Of a stretch of 42,666 nucleotides of DNA, positions 1 through 8,682 are shown piece after piece; the first letter of the stretch is position 1, and each line of letters begins with the position of its first letter. The notes under the pieces are model-generated. The model did no database searches. It was not told where the DNA came from and was given only the letters and a program-made list of their open reading frames with translations. Position numbers and translations under genes: made by a program. The stretch covers positions 1-42,666 of the forward strand of contig JABXHR010000123.1 of NCBI GenBank assembly GCA_013373515.1, read 5' to 3'. The DNA is from Gammaproteobacteria bacterium. GTDB taxonomy: Bacteria; Pseudomonadota; Gammaproteobacteria; JABXHR01.

Positions 1-2
1 CG

Positions 3-218
3 GCCAAAGACGCTGGCGACTTTGAGGCGTTTCGCAGCCGCCAAGCCGTTTCGGCGCTGTGGCGCGATGTCCATCAAGGCATCGAGCACTGGCTGCAAAG
101 CGACCCGGCCCTCAAAGCCAAGCTGCAGCAGCTGCAAACCGAAGTCAGCACACATAGTCTCGCCCCGGCAGCGGCCGCAGAAATCTTCTTAACCCTACTT
201 AAAAAGGACGCCAAATGA
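3..218 (+). CDS. MeaB/ArgK-type GTPase, C-terminal end (partial)
   Basis: This is the 3' end of a gene that begins before the window; the readable frame encodes about 71 residues and ends at the TGA at 216-218. The tail is helical and rich in Ala, Gln and Leu, and ends in LTLLKKDAK. It resembles the C-terminal region of MeaB-type GTPases, which protect and load adenosylcobalamin on methylmalonyl-CoA mutase. No GTPase motif lies in the visible part, so the call rests mainly on context: the stop codon overlaps the start of methylmalonyl-CoA epimerase (ATGA), and meaB and mce are commonly paired. Moderate confidence. Confidence 0.6.
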   Translation, partial: AKDAGDFEAFRSRQAVSALWRDVHQGIEHWLQSDPALKAKLQQLQTEVSTHSLAPAAAAEIFLTLLKKDAK

Positions 219-619
219 TCGGACGCCTTAACCACGTCGCCATTGCGGTGCCAGACCTCGACACCGCCACGGCGCAATACCGAGACACGCTCGGCTGCGA
301 GGTCAGCGAACCACAAACCCTGCCGGAACATGGCGTTACGGTGGTATTTGTGATGCTGCCCAACACCAAGATCGAGCTGCTATTGCCTTACGGTGAAGAT
401 TCGCCGATTGCCAGTTATCTGGCCAAAAACCCCGCGGGCGGTATTCACCATGTCTGTTACGAGGTGGACGATATCTTAGCGGCGCGCGACAAGCTCAAAG
501 CCGACGGCTTGCGCGTCTTGGGCAGTGGTGAGCCGAAGATTGGCGCGCACGGTAAGCCCGTCTTGTTCCTGCACCCCAAGGACATGAACGGCACGTTGGT
601 GGAGTTAGAGCAGGTCTAG
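215..619 (+). CDS. mce: Methylmalonyl-CoA epimerase
   Basis: A 134-residue vicinal-oxygen-chelate (glyoxalase-fold) protein of normal length. It interconverts (R)- and (S)-methylmalonyl-CoA in the cytoplasm, linking propionyl-CoA carboxylation to the B12-dependent mutase. The two beta-alpha-beta modules begin at NHVAIAV (residue 6) and at HHVCYEV (residue 77). The metal ligands His7, His77 and the Glu in the C-terminal VELEQV motif are visible. The start overlaps the stop of the MeaB-like gene, so the two are co-translated. The 3' end overlaps the convergent BatD-like gene by 4 bases. Confidence 0.93.
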   Translation: MIGRLNHVAIAVPDLDTATAQYRDTLGCEVSEPQTLPEHGVTVVFVMLPNTKIELLLPYGEDSPIASYLAKNPAGGIHHVCYEVDDILAARDKLKADGLRVLGSGEPKIGAHGKPVLFLHPKDMNGTLVELEQV

Positions 620-1626
620 GGAGCGAACGCCGTGGCCTCTAGCGCCCGTAATTCACGGGCTTTGACCAGAGGCTTGCCGCGTTGCTGCTGCCACGCTTGC
701 AGCCAAGGGTCTACCGCCAAATTCGCCGCCATACCAAGTTCAGTCGCCAGCAGATCCATACAATGCCGTGCCTTCAAATAGTCTGTTGATGCGATTGCTG
801 CCAGCAATCTTGAATGCTGCCAATGAATGCGAAAGCGTGATCGAACCGCAGGCAAGACGCGCCTAAGGGCCACCCCCCCGCCGAGCAACAACACCAGCAT
901 CCCAAGCACTTGCTGCCACACAGCAAACACCCAAACCGTAGGCGCAACGTAGCGTTGACTCGATAGCCGACGTGTCTTTGGGTCGAATTGCTGCCATTCA
1001 ATGCTGGGCAAACGCAAGCGCGGCCCATGCGGCACAATAAAAGCGATCTTATAGTGTGCACCAAAGAAAGGGCGGGCCTCAACCTCGGCGTATTCAACCG
1101 TGCTATGCAGCCACTCAATGTCGCTGTGCTGCTGAAGTTGCGAGATCACGCTGGGAAACTGAATCGGGTCAACGGAGTTGCTCTGTACGTCTATGGCCCA
1201 TACCGCAAGCTCACCGGGGCGCAGCACCGAGTCCGCCGACAAATTGCACGACCACTCGAGCTCGCCCACAATCGTTGAGGCGGGCAAGTAGCTTGGCAGT
1301 GCAGTCACTGACAGCCTTAGCGGAGGAGGATCGTAGCGCACGGGTCGTTTGCCGCCGAGATAACGCACCTCGGGTAAATCGATCACAATTTCCCCGTCAC
1401 GGTGCGGCACCAGCAGCCAGCGCATGCTCAGCTCTGTTCCCGCTTGTGCAGTGTGACGCGTCATGCCCAGCGGGTACACTTGCACCCCATCTATCTGGGG
1501 AAACTGCAGTTTTAATCGCCCAAAGGACTCGGGACCCGTTGCCGAGAGTTGAAGCTCGACGACTTGTCGCGTCAACACGTCGTCGTGGCTTAAGCTGACT
1601 TGCCAATCGATACCGTCGATCACCAT
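616..1626 (-). CDS. batD: BatD-like protein without a signal peptide
   Basis: A 336-residue protein in the last position of the Bat operon. The N-terminal ~225 residues are beta-rich. A WQQFDPKTRR segment followed by a membrane helix (about 232-255, WVFAVWQQVLGMLVLLLGGG) and a basic cytoplasmic tail match the end of BatD (oxygen-tolerance) proteins. BatD normally has a cleaved signal peptide that places its domains in the periplasm. Here the ORF opens directly with MVIDGIDWQVSL, and an in-frame stop lies about five codons upstream, so no signal can be added. The start overlaps the stop of the BatB/C gene. It may be decayed, or inserted through its single helix. Family call likely, topology uncertain. 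Confidence 0.7.
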   Translation of the reverse strand: MVIDGIDWQVSLSHDDVLTRQVVELQLSATGPESFGRLKLQFPQIDGVQVYPLGMTRHTAQAGTELSMRWLLVPHRDGEIVIDLPEVRYLGGKRPVRYDPPPLRLSVTALPSYLPASTIVGELEWSCNLSADSVLRPGELAVWAIDVQSNSVDPIQFPSVISQLQQHSDIEWLHSTVEYAEVEARPFFGAHYKIAFIVPHGPRLRLPSIEWQQFDPKTRRLSSQRYVAPTVWVFAVWQQVLGMLVLLLGGGVALRRVLPAVRSRFRIHWQHSRLLAAIASTDYLKARHCMDLLATELGMAANLAVDPWLQAWQQQRGKPLVKARELRALEATAFAP

Positions 1627-3248
1627 GGCAACACGCCTTCAATCGATTTCGGTGCATCTAGTGGCGCAGGGATGCCCTCTTCGATCTCAAACAAGCGAAT
1701 GAACACCGTTGCATCTTCTCGCCCAATCCCCTGCAGCCGCAGCATCGCGTCATCGAGGGCGAAGTTGCGTCGCTGCCACGGTTGATCGCCGAGCGTTGAG
1801 TTGTTGAGATAGGCGCGACCTCGATCGAGATAACCCTGCAGTGTCAGCTGATCTAGCGCACTTAGATCAGCTCGCGGTGCCGCCTTGCTCCGATTAATGG
1901 AAGCCCGCGATCCGGAGTCTGGCATGGCATCTGATCGACGTTCAAACTTCGCGCCGACCGCATCGCCTGCGCGTCCCTCCAACTCATCATCGACCTGGAT
2001 GGCTTGGAAAATGGCAAGCGCCAAGGCTTGGTTATCGATCGAAGGTCGATGCTCGGGGCGATAGATCAAGCTGTCAGCAAACGCCTCTGCGGCGCGTGCA
2101 AAATCCCCTAGCTCGAAGTAGCTGTTGCCAAGGTTGTAAAGCGCACGTCCGCGCTCTTCGTCCACGTCCGTCTCCAACACGGCCTTGGTGAAAGCATCCA
2201 CCGCAAGGGCATAGTCACCGCCTTGGTAGGCGGCGACGGCCTCGTCGAAACTCGCCGCCTGCGCGACTGGAAAGCAGAGTATGCACATTAAAATGGCCGC
2301 CGCCGAGGCAGGCACTCGCCAGAGCCACATCAGTGCTCCCATTGCCCCCAATAAGGGCAGCCAAAACCACTGGGTGTACTGCGTGCCGCCATCGGGCTTG
2401 CCCGCGTCAACCGCTCCTTCGATTTGATCCCAGTTCGCCCCCGGATTCTTTGCCAGCACCACGCTGCCGCCGGCCAAAGCGGCGAGAGCCTCCAGCGGTG
2501 CAAGTTGCATACGAGAACGATGCGGCACGCCGCCATGGGCCAAAAAGCCGCCGCGTTGGTCCGGTACCAGATCACCATCTGCGCTGCCAAAGGCATAGAT
2601 GAAAACGGGGATTCGGCGCGCACGCAATTGCTCAAACAGTGGTTGGAGTGCCGCCGCTTCGTCAGCGGTGATATCGCCATCGCTCATCCAAACCACTGAG
2701 CGGGACGTCGCCTCGGGCATGGCCAATATTGCCTCAAATGCCAAATTCGGTCGACTGCCTGCGGTCGGTGGACGCAATTGGGCCAGTTGCTGAACATAGA
2801 ACTCAAAGGCGCGCTGATCGGTGGTGTTGGGCAGCAGCCAGTGAGGCTGAGCAGCGTAGGCCAAGAGAGCCGTTTGGTAAGGGTGCTTTCGCTTGGTCCA
2901 CTGCGCCAGCGCCGTCACCATGCGCATTTGGCGGGTTTGGCCCAAATCCGCCACCTGCATCGACGGTGAAATATCTACCACAAACACGCGCTGATGCTCG
3001 GTCACTTGCGACGTGTGCAGAAGGGGCGTTTGTGGTCCCGCCAACGCCGCTGTCAACAAGCCCCACGCCAAGGTATACACGGCCCAACGCCGCATCGAAC
3101 CGAGCGAATCGTGCTTCGATACAATCCACGGCAGCAGCGCAGGGTCGGCAAATCGTTTGAGCCGAGACTGTGCGTGTCCAGTCTGCCAAAGCCAGTGCGC
3201 CAGCGGCACCAACGCCAGCCAAAACCATAGCGGCGACGCAAAGCTCAT
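1620..3248 (-). CDS. batB: BatB/BatC fusion: membrane VWA domain plus TPR protein
   Basis: A 542-residue protein starting at MSFASPLWFW; this ATG overlaps the batA stop (ATGA), which fits better than the ATG 12 codons upstream. Order: N-terminal membrane helices (about 5-25 and 55-75), a von Willebrand A domain with MIDAS motif DISPS near residue 92, a second helical pair near 295-335 ending in a signal-like segment, then TPR repeats (YNLGNSYFELGDFARAAEAF), then a polar tail. BatB and BatC are separate proteins in some bacteria; here they are fused. Bat proteins form an envelope complex linked to MoxR ATPases and stress tolerance. No frameshift seen. Confidence 0.85.
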   Translation of the reverse strand: MSFASPLWFWLALVPLAHWLWQTGHAQSRLKRFADPALLPWIVSKHDSLGSMRRWAVYTLAWGLLTAALAGPQTPLLHTSQVTEHQRVFVVDISPSMQVADLGQTRQMRMVTALAQWTKRKHPYQTALLAYAAQPHWLLPNTTDQRAFEFYVQQLAQLRPPTAGSRPNLAFEAILAMPEATSRSVVWMSDGDITADEAAALQPLFEQLRARRIPVFIYAFGSADGDLVPDQRGGFLAHGGVPHRSRMQLAPLEALAALAGGSVVLAKNPGANWDQIEGAVDAGKPDGGTQYTQWFWLPLLGAMGALMWLWRVPASAAAILMCILCFPVAQAASFDEAVAAYQGGDYALAVDAFTKAVLETDVDEERGRALYNLGNSYFELGDFARAAEAFADSLIYRPEHRPSIDNQALALAIFQAIQVDDELEGRAGDAVGAKFERRSDAMPDSGSRASINRSKAAPRADLSALDQLTLQGYLDRGRAYLNNSTLGDQPWQRRNFALDDAMLRLQGIGREDATVFIRLFEIEEGIPAPLDAPKSIEGVLPW

Positions 3249-4237
3249 CGTTGCCGCGCCCCGATCAACATGATGCTGATCCATGGCAGCAGTGCTATCA
3301 CCAGCACCCAGCGGTACAGCGGAGTTTGCTCATAAGATGGCGGGCGATCGGCTTCATTTCGTGACGCGAGGGCAACGCGATCTAGCGCTTGCTCTATCGC
3401 TTGGGCGTCTTCGGCACGCCAAAGCTCGCCACCACCGGCTTTTGCGATAGCGCCGAGTAAACCCAAGTTCACGGGATGAAACAACAACTGCCGACTGTCT
3501 TGCTCGACCACTTGTTCGGCGGCTCCAATCGCCACCATGTTGACCGCAAGACCGGCTTGCGCGGCAAGCTGTGCGGCAGCAATCGGATCGGTCGCACCGA
3601 ATTGATCGTCGGCATCGGTGAACACCAACAGCGTTTGCTCGCGTTGGGGGTCCTTGGCCGCTTCATAAATCGCACGCAATAGCGCATCTCCGATCGCGCT
3701 TTGGCGCCCGGCCATACCAACTGAAATCCTGGCAGTCTGCTGACGCACCAACGCCATATCTTGCGTCAGCGGCACCAAGGTATGCGCCATATCACCAAAC
3801 ACAATTACCCCCACACGCTCACCATTCAACGCCGTGGCAAATTGGCGCACCAAAGCGCGCAAAAGATCGAGCCGAGTAACCGCTTGATCGTCCTGGCGGT
3901 AATCATCGATTTGCATGCTGACCGAGGTATCGAGCAACAACACGATGTCGCGCTCCGGCGGTGGCAGTGGCAACGCCGACCCCAACCGAACGGGCTGTGC
4001 GATCGCAACACACATCCCCCCCAATGCCACCCAAGCGGCCCAGCGCTGTGAACGTTGCCTAGGATTTTGCAGCGGTAACAATCCGGCCAAGGGGTGAAAT
4101 ACGACGGGGTGGCGATGGAGCCGACCATCGATGGCTAGACGCCGATGCAAGCCCAGCAGCCGTCCGAAAACTACCACGGCGAGTAGGGCAGTCAACCCCC
4201 AGAGCGGCGTTAGCCAAATCACGTCCCCAGAGCTCAT
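3245..4237 (-). CDS. batA: BatA, membrane-anchored von Willebrand A protein
   Basis: A 330-residue protein with an N-terminal hydrophobic pair (about 7-30 and 67-82), then a VWA domain whose metal site begins LLLDTSVSMQ (Asp103, Ser105, Ser107), with the later FTDADD motif also present. A membrane helix near the C-terminus (WVLVIALLPWISIMLI) completes the normal BatA topology: two N-terminal helices, metal-binding domain, one C-terminal helix. Its start overlaps the stop of the DUF4381 gene upstream, and its stop overlaps the start of batB/C, so the operon is tightly coupled. Confidence 0.9.
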   Translation of the reverse strand: MSSGDVIWLTPLWGLTALLAVVVFGRLLGLHRRLAIDGRLHRHPVVFHPLAGLLPLQNPRQRSQRWAAWVALGGMCVAIAQPVRLGSALPLPPPERDIVLLLDTSVSMQIDDYRQDDQAVTRLDLLRALVRQFATALNGERVGVIVFGDMAHTLVPLTQDMALVRQQTARISVGMAGRQSAIGDALLRAIYEAAKDPQREQTLLVFTDADDQFGATDPIAAAQLAAQAGLAVNMVAIGAAEQVVEQDSRQLLFHPVNLGLLGAIAKAGGGELWRAEDAQAIEQALDRVALASRNEADRPPSYEQTPLYRWVLVIALLPWISIMLIGARQR

Positions 4238-4572
4238 TCGCCCGCCTCTAGCGCCAGAGCAATGCGCTGCAGTATTGGGCGCAACGCGGTCTCGGTGGGC
4301 GGCGTTGGCGCAAAGCGCAGGTGATCTAGCGCGTCTATTTCGGCAGTTAAGCGACGCTTTGCATCAGCGTCAAATCGACGCAAGGCAACACGCAGCGCAT
4401 CCAAACTCGCCAACGATGTATCGGTGTGGTCAATCTGTCTACGCAACCGAGCTGCCGGTTTACGCACGGCATGCCGGTACATCAACACAAGCAGTAGGGT
4501 TAGCGCTGCGATCAGCCAAGGCCACAGCGGTGTTAGTGGCGCCAACTCCAGCGGATGCAGCGTCTGTTGCAC
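4234..4572 (-). CDS. DUF4381 family small membrane protein
   Basis: I place the start at a GTG at 4572-4570, which shares one base with the stop of the preceding DUF58 gene (TAGTG). An ATG 25 codons upstream would lie inside that gene. The product, about 112 residues, has an N-terminal segment with many Leu and Pro, one membrane helix (LWPWLIAALTLLLVLMY), then a basic helical cytoplasmic region. DUF4381 proteins sit between DUF58 and BatA in many MoxR-Bat operons; their role is unknown. The position here is standard. Confidence 0.8.
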   Translation of the reverse strand: MQQTLHPLELAPLTPLWPWLIAALTLLLVLMYRHAVRKPAARLRRQIDHTDTSLASLDALRVALRRFDADAKRRLTAEIDALDHLRFAPTPPTETALRPILQRIALALEAGE

Positions 4573-5450
4573 TACTGACCCCAGCCGTGCGGTAGCGGCA
4601 CCGCGCTGAGTGCGGCGTCGATCGTCGAGATCGCAATCACCTGGCACCCGGCGCGGGTCAGTGTTTGCTCAATCTGTGCCATCCGCGAAGTGGCGGCCTT
4701 TGCATATCGCGCCCGATCATGGGGCAGAGTTTCGATGGCGCGAGCCGCGATGCCGTCGTTTAGCTCGATTTCTGCCACCTGGGGCAGTGTCAGCTCCGCC
4801 GGGTCAAACAGTCGCACTGCAATCACCGTGCAATGTGCCGCAATCGCTGCAAGTCGCGCTTCAGCCCGTGTATTTAGCGCAAAAAAATCTGATACCACAT
4901 ACAGCGGCGTGCCCGGTCGAATACGGCTGGCCAAGTGGTGCAGAGTGTGGGCCAGATCGCTTGGCTGCTCTAGCGTTGGCGCGATGACCAGCTGCGCCAA
5001 ATGTGCGGTTAAGCCCAAGCGATCATCGACGCGGGGGGCGGCCTCGATGCCTTGATCGAAGTGATAATGATCCACTACCCAGCCCTGTTCGACTGCGGCC
5101 ATCGCGAGCAACGCCGCGACCCGGTGTGCTTGCGCGGCTTTGATGCGTACTTGCGTCCCAAAACGCATGCTACGGCCCCGATCTACGGCCACCACGATGC
5201 TGGGTCGCCGCTCGGCCAAAAATCGTTTCTGATACGGCTCGCCGGTTCTGGCGCTAAGCCGCCAATCCATATGGCGCGGATCGTCACCCGTCTGATACGG
5301 GCGACTGTCCCAATAATCTAGCCCATCACCGACCGCGCTCGATAGAACGTCTCCAGATTGGCGGTGCTGCAACGGCTGATTTAAACGCAACTGCGCCGCG
5401 CCCGATTGCCCATACAACGCCCGCAGCTCCTGAGCATCTAAGAACTTCAC
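4572..5450 (-). CDS. DUF58 domain protein of the MoxR-Bat operon
   Basis: About 292 residues starting at the GTG at 5450-5448, which overlaps the moxR stop (GTGA); an ATG nine codons earlier is possible but would overlap moxR more. The core DUF58 signature is clear: DGLDYWDSRPYQTGDDPRHM, then DWRLSARTGEPYQK, then a degenerate VWA-like half with VAVDRGRSM. DUF58 proteins partner MoxR ATPases, probably as adaptor or substrate-binding parts. No membrane helix, so likely cytoplasmic. Confidence 0.88.
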   Translation of the reverse strand: MKFLDAQELRALYGQSGAAQLRLNQPLQHRQSGDVLSSAVGDGLDYWDSRPYQTGDDPRHMDWRLSARTGEPYQKRFLAERRPSIVVAVDRGRSMRFGTQVRIKAAQAHRVAALLAMAAVEQGWVVDHYHFDQGIEAAPRVDDRLGLTAHLAQLVIAPTLEQPSDLAHTLHHLASRIRPGTPLYVVSDFFALNTRAEARLAAIAAHCTVIAVRLFDPAELTLPQVAEIELNDGIAARAIETLPHDRARYAKAATSRMAQIEQTLTRAGCQVIAISTIDAALSAVPLPHGWGQ

Positions 5451-6391
5451 GGCAACGCAACCGCCGCCAGTACCCACTGGATGATCTCGTTGGCGGTGAC
5501 ACCTGCGCTTTGCGCTGCAAAGCCGAGCACCAAACGATGGCGGAGCACATCTGGCGCTAGTTGCTGAATATCGCTTGGAATTACGTGCGCACGACCCTGC
5601 AAAAACGCATAGGCGCTCGCCGCTTGCGCCAAGGCCAGCGAGGCCCGAGGCGATGCGCCAGCGCGTAGATAATCGCCATATTCTGGTCGAATCCGATCCA
5701 ATGCCCGAGTGGCACCCACCAGTTGGACAATATAGCGTTGCAATGCCTCATCGATATGCACCGTCTTTACTTCTGCGCGCGCCGCCAGAATGTCTTCGGT
5801 GCCGATCACTGCCGGGGGTGATGTGGACGCAGCGCGGTCGAGCTGTAAGATCGCAAGTTCCTGATCTTCCGAGGGATAATCAAGTACCACATGCAAGAGA
5901 AAGCGGTCTAGTTGCGCCTCCGGTAGCGGGTAGGTGCCGTTTTGCTCCAGCGGGTTTTGCGTGGCCAGCACAAAGAACACCTCAGGCAACGCGCGGGTTT
6001 GCCCACCGACTGTAATCTGCCGCTCTGCCATCGCTTCTAGCAAAGCAGACTGTACCTTTGGCGGTGCACGGTTGATCTCGTCGGCCAAGATCATTTGTTT
6101 AAATAGCGGGCCTTCGACAAACCGAAACGATCCCTGCTGGGCATCGTAGATCTCGCTGCCAGTCAAATCGCCTGGCAACAAATCCGGCGTGAACTGCACG
6201 CGCTTAAACTCTGCATTCACCCCACGAGCGAGCGCCGTGACTGCTGTGGTTTTGGCAAGCCCGGGCAGACTCTCTAGCAACACATGGCCGCCGGTCAATA
6301 GCCCGATCAATAAACGATCCAGCATGGCCTCTTGGCCGATGATTCGATCGGACAATTGCGCGCGCAGCTGCATTAATTTTGCGTGACTCAC
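5447..6391 (-). CDS. moxR: MoxR-family AAA+ ATPase
   Basis: A 314-residue cytoplasmic ATPase and first gene of the Bat operon. The Walker A region is LLESLPGLAKTT (about 38-49) and Walker B is MILADEINRAPP (about 100-111). Sensor 1 (FVLATQNPLEQNGTYPLPEA) and the lid domain (YGDYLRAGASPRASLALAQA) are intact, and the length is normal. MoxR proteins act as chaperone-like ATPases on VWA partners, here the downstream DUF58 and Bat proteins. The promoter should lie in 6392-6480, divergent from the cytochrome operon. Confidence 0.93.
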   Translation of the reverse strand: MSHAKLMQLRAQLSDRIIGQEAMLDRLLIGLLTGGHVLLESLPGLAKTTAVTALARGVNAEFKRVQFTPDLLPGDLTGSEIYDAQQGSFRFVEGPLFKQMILADEINRAPPKVQSALLEAMAERQITVGGQTRALPEVFFVLATQNPLEQNGTYPLPEAQLDRFLLHVVLDYPSEDQELAILQLDRAASTSPPAVIGTEDILAARAEVKTVHIDEALQRYIVQLVGATRALDRIRPEYGDYLRAGASPRASLALAQAASAYAFLQGRAHVIPSDIQQLAPDVLRHRLVLGFAAQSAGVTANEIIQWVLAAVALP

Positions 6392-6476
6392 GAGTGAACT
6401 TCCTATGGTGCAGCGAACAGTTTAATTCGCCGCCGTCCTGAACTAAGTGACGAATCGACGAATGACCCGCTCCGGC

Positions 6477-6517
6477 CTTAAGACGGTTTTAAGAATCGAG
6501 CTCTACATTGATATCAA
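6477..6517 (+). promoter_or_regulatory. PmrA/QseB-type direct repeat and promoter of the cytochrome operon
   Basis: Two hexamers, CTTAAG (6477-6482) and TTTAAG (6488-6493), are separated by exactly 5 bases. This matches the YTTAAK-N5-YTTAAK box bound by PmrA/QseB-class OmpR regulators. The second hexamer sits at a -35 position with a possible -10 (GATATC or TATCAA, 6510-6517). The operon it precedes encodes a regulator of this class, so autoregulation is the simple reading. No binding is shown by sequence alone. Confidence 0.6.
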
Positions 6518-6538
6518 ACTTAACCATGGAGCACGCAT

Positions 6539-6937
6539 ATGAAACACCATGTCTACTTAATCCTGCTGATGGCCAGCGGCGTACTCTACGCCGCCGACAC
6601 ACCTCAGTCGATGATGGAACGCTACGCCACAGAGGCAAAAGCCGAGCAATCCGATTTTCAGGGCTTTTCTGCCGAACGAGGAGAAGTGTTTTTCAAGAGC
6701 ACCCACGGTGGTGATTGGAGCTGTGCCAGCTGCCACACCAGCGTGCCAACACAGAGCGGCGAGCACGCAGGCACCGGCAAGACCATCAAACCACTGGCCC
6801 CTTCGGTCAACTCCGAGCGGTTTACTCGCCTGAAAAAAACTGAGAAATGGTTTAAACGCAATTGTAACGACGTCCTCGATCGGCCATGTACCGCGGTTGA
6901 GAAAGGGGATGTGATGACCTATTTGCTGAGCCTGTAG
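6539..6937 (+). CDS. SHP-type c-type cytochrome (DUF1924)
   Basis: A 132-residue exported monoheme cytochrome c. An N-terminal signal peptide (about 1-19, ending VLYAA) is followed by one heme site CASCH (Cys62, Cys65, His66). A C-terminal segment with two further cysteines (Cys109, Cys117) and Asn108/Asn110 ends in EKGDVMTYLLSL. This fits the DUF1924 family, whose type member is the sphaeroides heme protein. In that protein an Asn can be the labile axial heme ligand, and it binds oxygen and nitric oxide. The next genes encode a diheme cytochrome c and a cytochrome b, the known SHP gene neighbourhood. The start follows TGGAGC and lies in the periplasmic export context. Confidence 0.85.
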   Translation: MKHHVYLILLMASGVLYAADTPQSMMERYATEAKAEQSDFQGFSAERGEVFFKSTHGGDWSCASCHTSVPTQSGEHAGTGKTIKPLAPSVNSERFTRLKKTEKWFKRNCNDVLDRPCTAVEKGDVMTYLLSL

Positions 6938-6949
6938 GAGGACGCAATC

Positions 6950-7405
6950 ATGAAAAAACTCAAACCCATCGTTCTAACCACTACCGCTTTGAGCATGCTG
7001 CCGGTCATGGCCGATAGTGACGAAAATTTTGTGATGGCCAACATCGACCCCGACTGGCGCGCAGAATGTAGCGAATGCCATATCGCCTATCCGCCACAAT
7101 TGCTGTCCAAGCAGTCTTGGGGCGCTGTGATGAGCAATCTCTCCGATCACTTTGGCAGCGACGCTTCGCTCGATGACGAAACCACCGCCAAAATCACCGC
7201 TTTTTTGCTCGATCACGCGGGGCGTTCGCGCAAACAAAGCGAACCCGTGCTGCGCATCACCGAGACGCGCTGGTTTAAACACGAACATGACGAAGTCCGT
7301 GAAGTCACTTGGCAAAAGGCCGATGGTGCGAGCAATTGCGCCGCCTGTCATCAGGGCGCTGAGCAATTCAACTACGATGAAGATTTCATCAAATTACCGA
7401 GGTAA
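6950..7405 (+). CDS. Diheme cytochrome c (DHC type)
   Basis: A 151-residue exported protein with a signal peptide (about 1-21, cleavage near VMA-D) and two heme motifs, CSECH at residues 40-44 and CAACH at 130-134. The distance between hemes and the motif GRSRKQSEPVLRITETRWF between them match the DHC family, which passes electrons to SHP. A Shine-Dalgarno (GGAGGA) precedes the ATG, 12 bases after the SHP stop. Likely a periplasmic electron link between the cytochrome b561 encoded next and SHP. Confidence 0.88.
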   Translation: MKKLKPIVLTTTALSMLPVMADSDENFVMANIDPDWRAECSECHIAYPPQLLSKQSWGAVMSNLSDHFGSDASLDDETTAKITAFLLDHAGRSRKQSEPVLRITETRWFKHEHDEVREVTWQKADGASNCAACHQGAEQFNYDEDFIKLPR

Positions 7406-7411
7406 CTCGCC

Positions 7412-8026
7412 ATGAACAGAATACTCATTTGGGACATTCCCACCCGGGTTTTCCATTGGCTATTGGCCGTCAGTTTTGTTGGCGCCTATTTGACAGCGGA
7501 GACGGAAAAATTCCGCAATCTCCATTTGGCGCTGGGCTATACCATGCTGGGTTTGATTGTATTTCGAATCTTTTGGGGCTTTGCCGGCACTCGCTATGCA
7601 CGCTTTTCGAGCTTCCGATTTGGCATAGGTGACGTCAAAACTTACCTGCAAAGCCTGTTGTCATCGCCCAAGCACTACCTTGGCCACAACCCTGCCGGCG
7701 CGCTGGCGATCTTTGCCTTGATGAGCCTTGCTGTGCTGACGCCGCTGGTCGGCATCGCGCTTTATTTTGAAGTGGGTGGCTACTCGCTAGAGGAGCTTTG
7801 GGAAGAAAGCCATGAAATGTTGGGCAATGCCATGTTGCTGGTGGTGTTGGGGCATTTGGCTGGTGTGGTGGTCAGTAGCGTAATACACAAGGAAAATCTC
7901 GTGGGCAGCATGATCAACGGTCACAAGCAGGGCCCCGCTGAATTGGGCATTTCACGCGCCTATCCTTTGATTGGCATGATACTGGTACTGGCGGTACTCG
8001 GCTTTTGGTGGGTATATTTGCGCTAA
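7412..8026 (+). CDS. Cytochrome b561 family membrane protein
   Basis: A 204-residue protein beginning IWDIPTRVFHWLLAVSF, the usual N-terminus of prokaryotic cytochrome b561 domains with a heme-ligand His. Four membrane helices are visible (about 12-30, 40-58, 92-112, 142-165), with more His in helices 3-4 (HEMLGNAMLLVVLGHLAG) and a final C-terminal helix. It probably oxidises quinol and hands electrons to the diheme cytochrome c. The stop overlaps the start of the response regulator (TAATG), so redox genes and regulators form one transcript. Confidence 0.9.
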   Translation: MNRILIWDIPTRVFHWLLAVSFVGAYLTAETEKFRNLHLALGYTMLGLIVFRIFWGFAGTRYARFSSFRFGIGDVKTYLQSLLSSPKHYLGHNPAGALAIFALMSLAVLTPLVGIALYFEVGGYSLEELWEESHEMLGNAMLLVVLGHLAGVVVSSVIHKENLVGSMINGHKQGPAELGISRAYPLIGMILVLAVLGFWWVYLR

Positions 8027-8682
8027 TGCGAATTTTATTGGTTGAAGACGAACCCATTTTGGGCGATGCCGTTCAGAGTAGCCTGCGACTGGATGGTTAT
8101 GCGGTGGACTGGGTGCAAGACGGTCAAAGTGCACTGGCTGCACTCAGGACCACCGACTATGCCGCCATGGTACTCGATATTGGGCTGCCCAAACTCGACG
8201 GACTACAGGTGCTCAGCAATCTGCGCGCAGCGCACAACGCCATTCCCGTGCTGCTACTCACCGCGCGGCACACCATCGAAGACCGCATCACCGGTCTTGA
8301 TCGAGGCGCAGATGATTATCTGTGCAAACCCTTTGATCTGGGCGAACTTAGCGCTCGCGTCAGAGCGCTGACTCGCCGCCAGCCTGATCTTGCCCAATCG
8401 ATCATCACCATCGGCAACCTCAGTCTCAACACCAGTGCCAAGCAGGTACAACTCGATGATCAGACCGTCGAGCTGTCTGCCAAAGAGTTTAGTGTGTTAC
8501 ATGACCTGATGTGCCATGCCGGACAGGTGCGCTCGCGTGGGCAGCTCGAAGCCGCGCTATACGATTGGGCACACGATATTGAAAGCAATGCCATCGAAGT
8601 TCACATTCACCACCTACGCAAAAAGCTCGGCAGCCAGCGCATCAAGACAGTGCGCGGCATGGGGTACAAGATTGAACACTAA
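8026..8682 (+). CDS. OmpR-family response regulator (QseB/PmrA-like)
   Basis: A 218-residue protein. The start at MRILLVEDEP (8026) overlaps the cytochrome b561 stop and is better than an ATG seven codons upstream. The receiver domain has acidic residues EDE near 7-9, phosphoacceptor Asp51 (MVLDIGLP) and the conserved Lys in LCKPFDLGEL. The winged-helix domain (about 125-218) has VRGMGYKIE at its end. The KEFSVL and LRKKLG motifs place it in the QseB/PmrA branch. It probably controls its own operon through the TTAAG box at 6477-6493. Confidence 0.93.
   Translation: MRILLVEDEPILGDAVQSSLRLDGYAVDWVQDGQSALAALRTTDYAAMVLDIGLPKLDGLQVLSNLRAAHNAIPVLLLTARHTIEDRITGLDRGADDYLCKPFDLGELSARVRALTRRQPDLAQSIITIGNLSLNTSAKQVQLDDQTVELSAKEFSVLHDLMCHAGQVRSRGQLEAALYDWAHDIESNAIEVHIHHLRKKLGSQRIKTVRGMGYKIEH

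Noticed and set aside
1056-1598. Long plus-strand frame opposite the BatD-like gene
   Set aside because: A shadow of the coding strand: the minus frame has the family motifs, operon position and normal composition.
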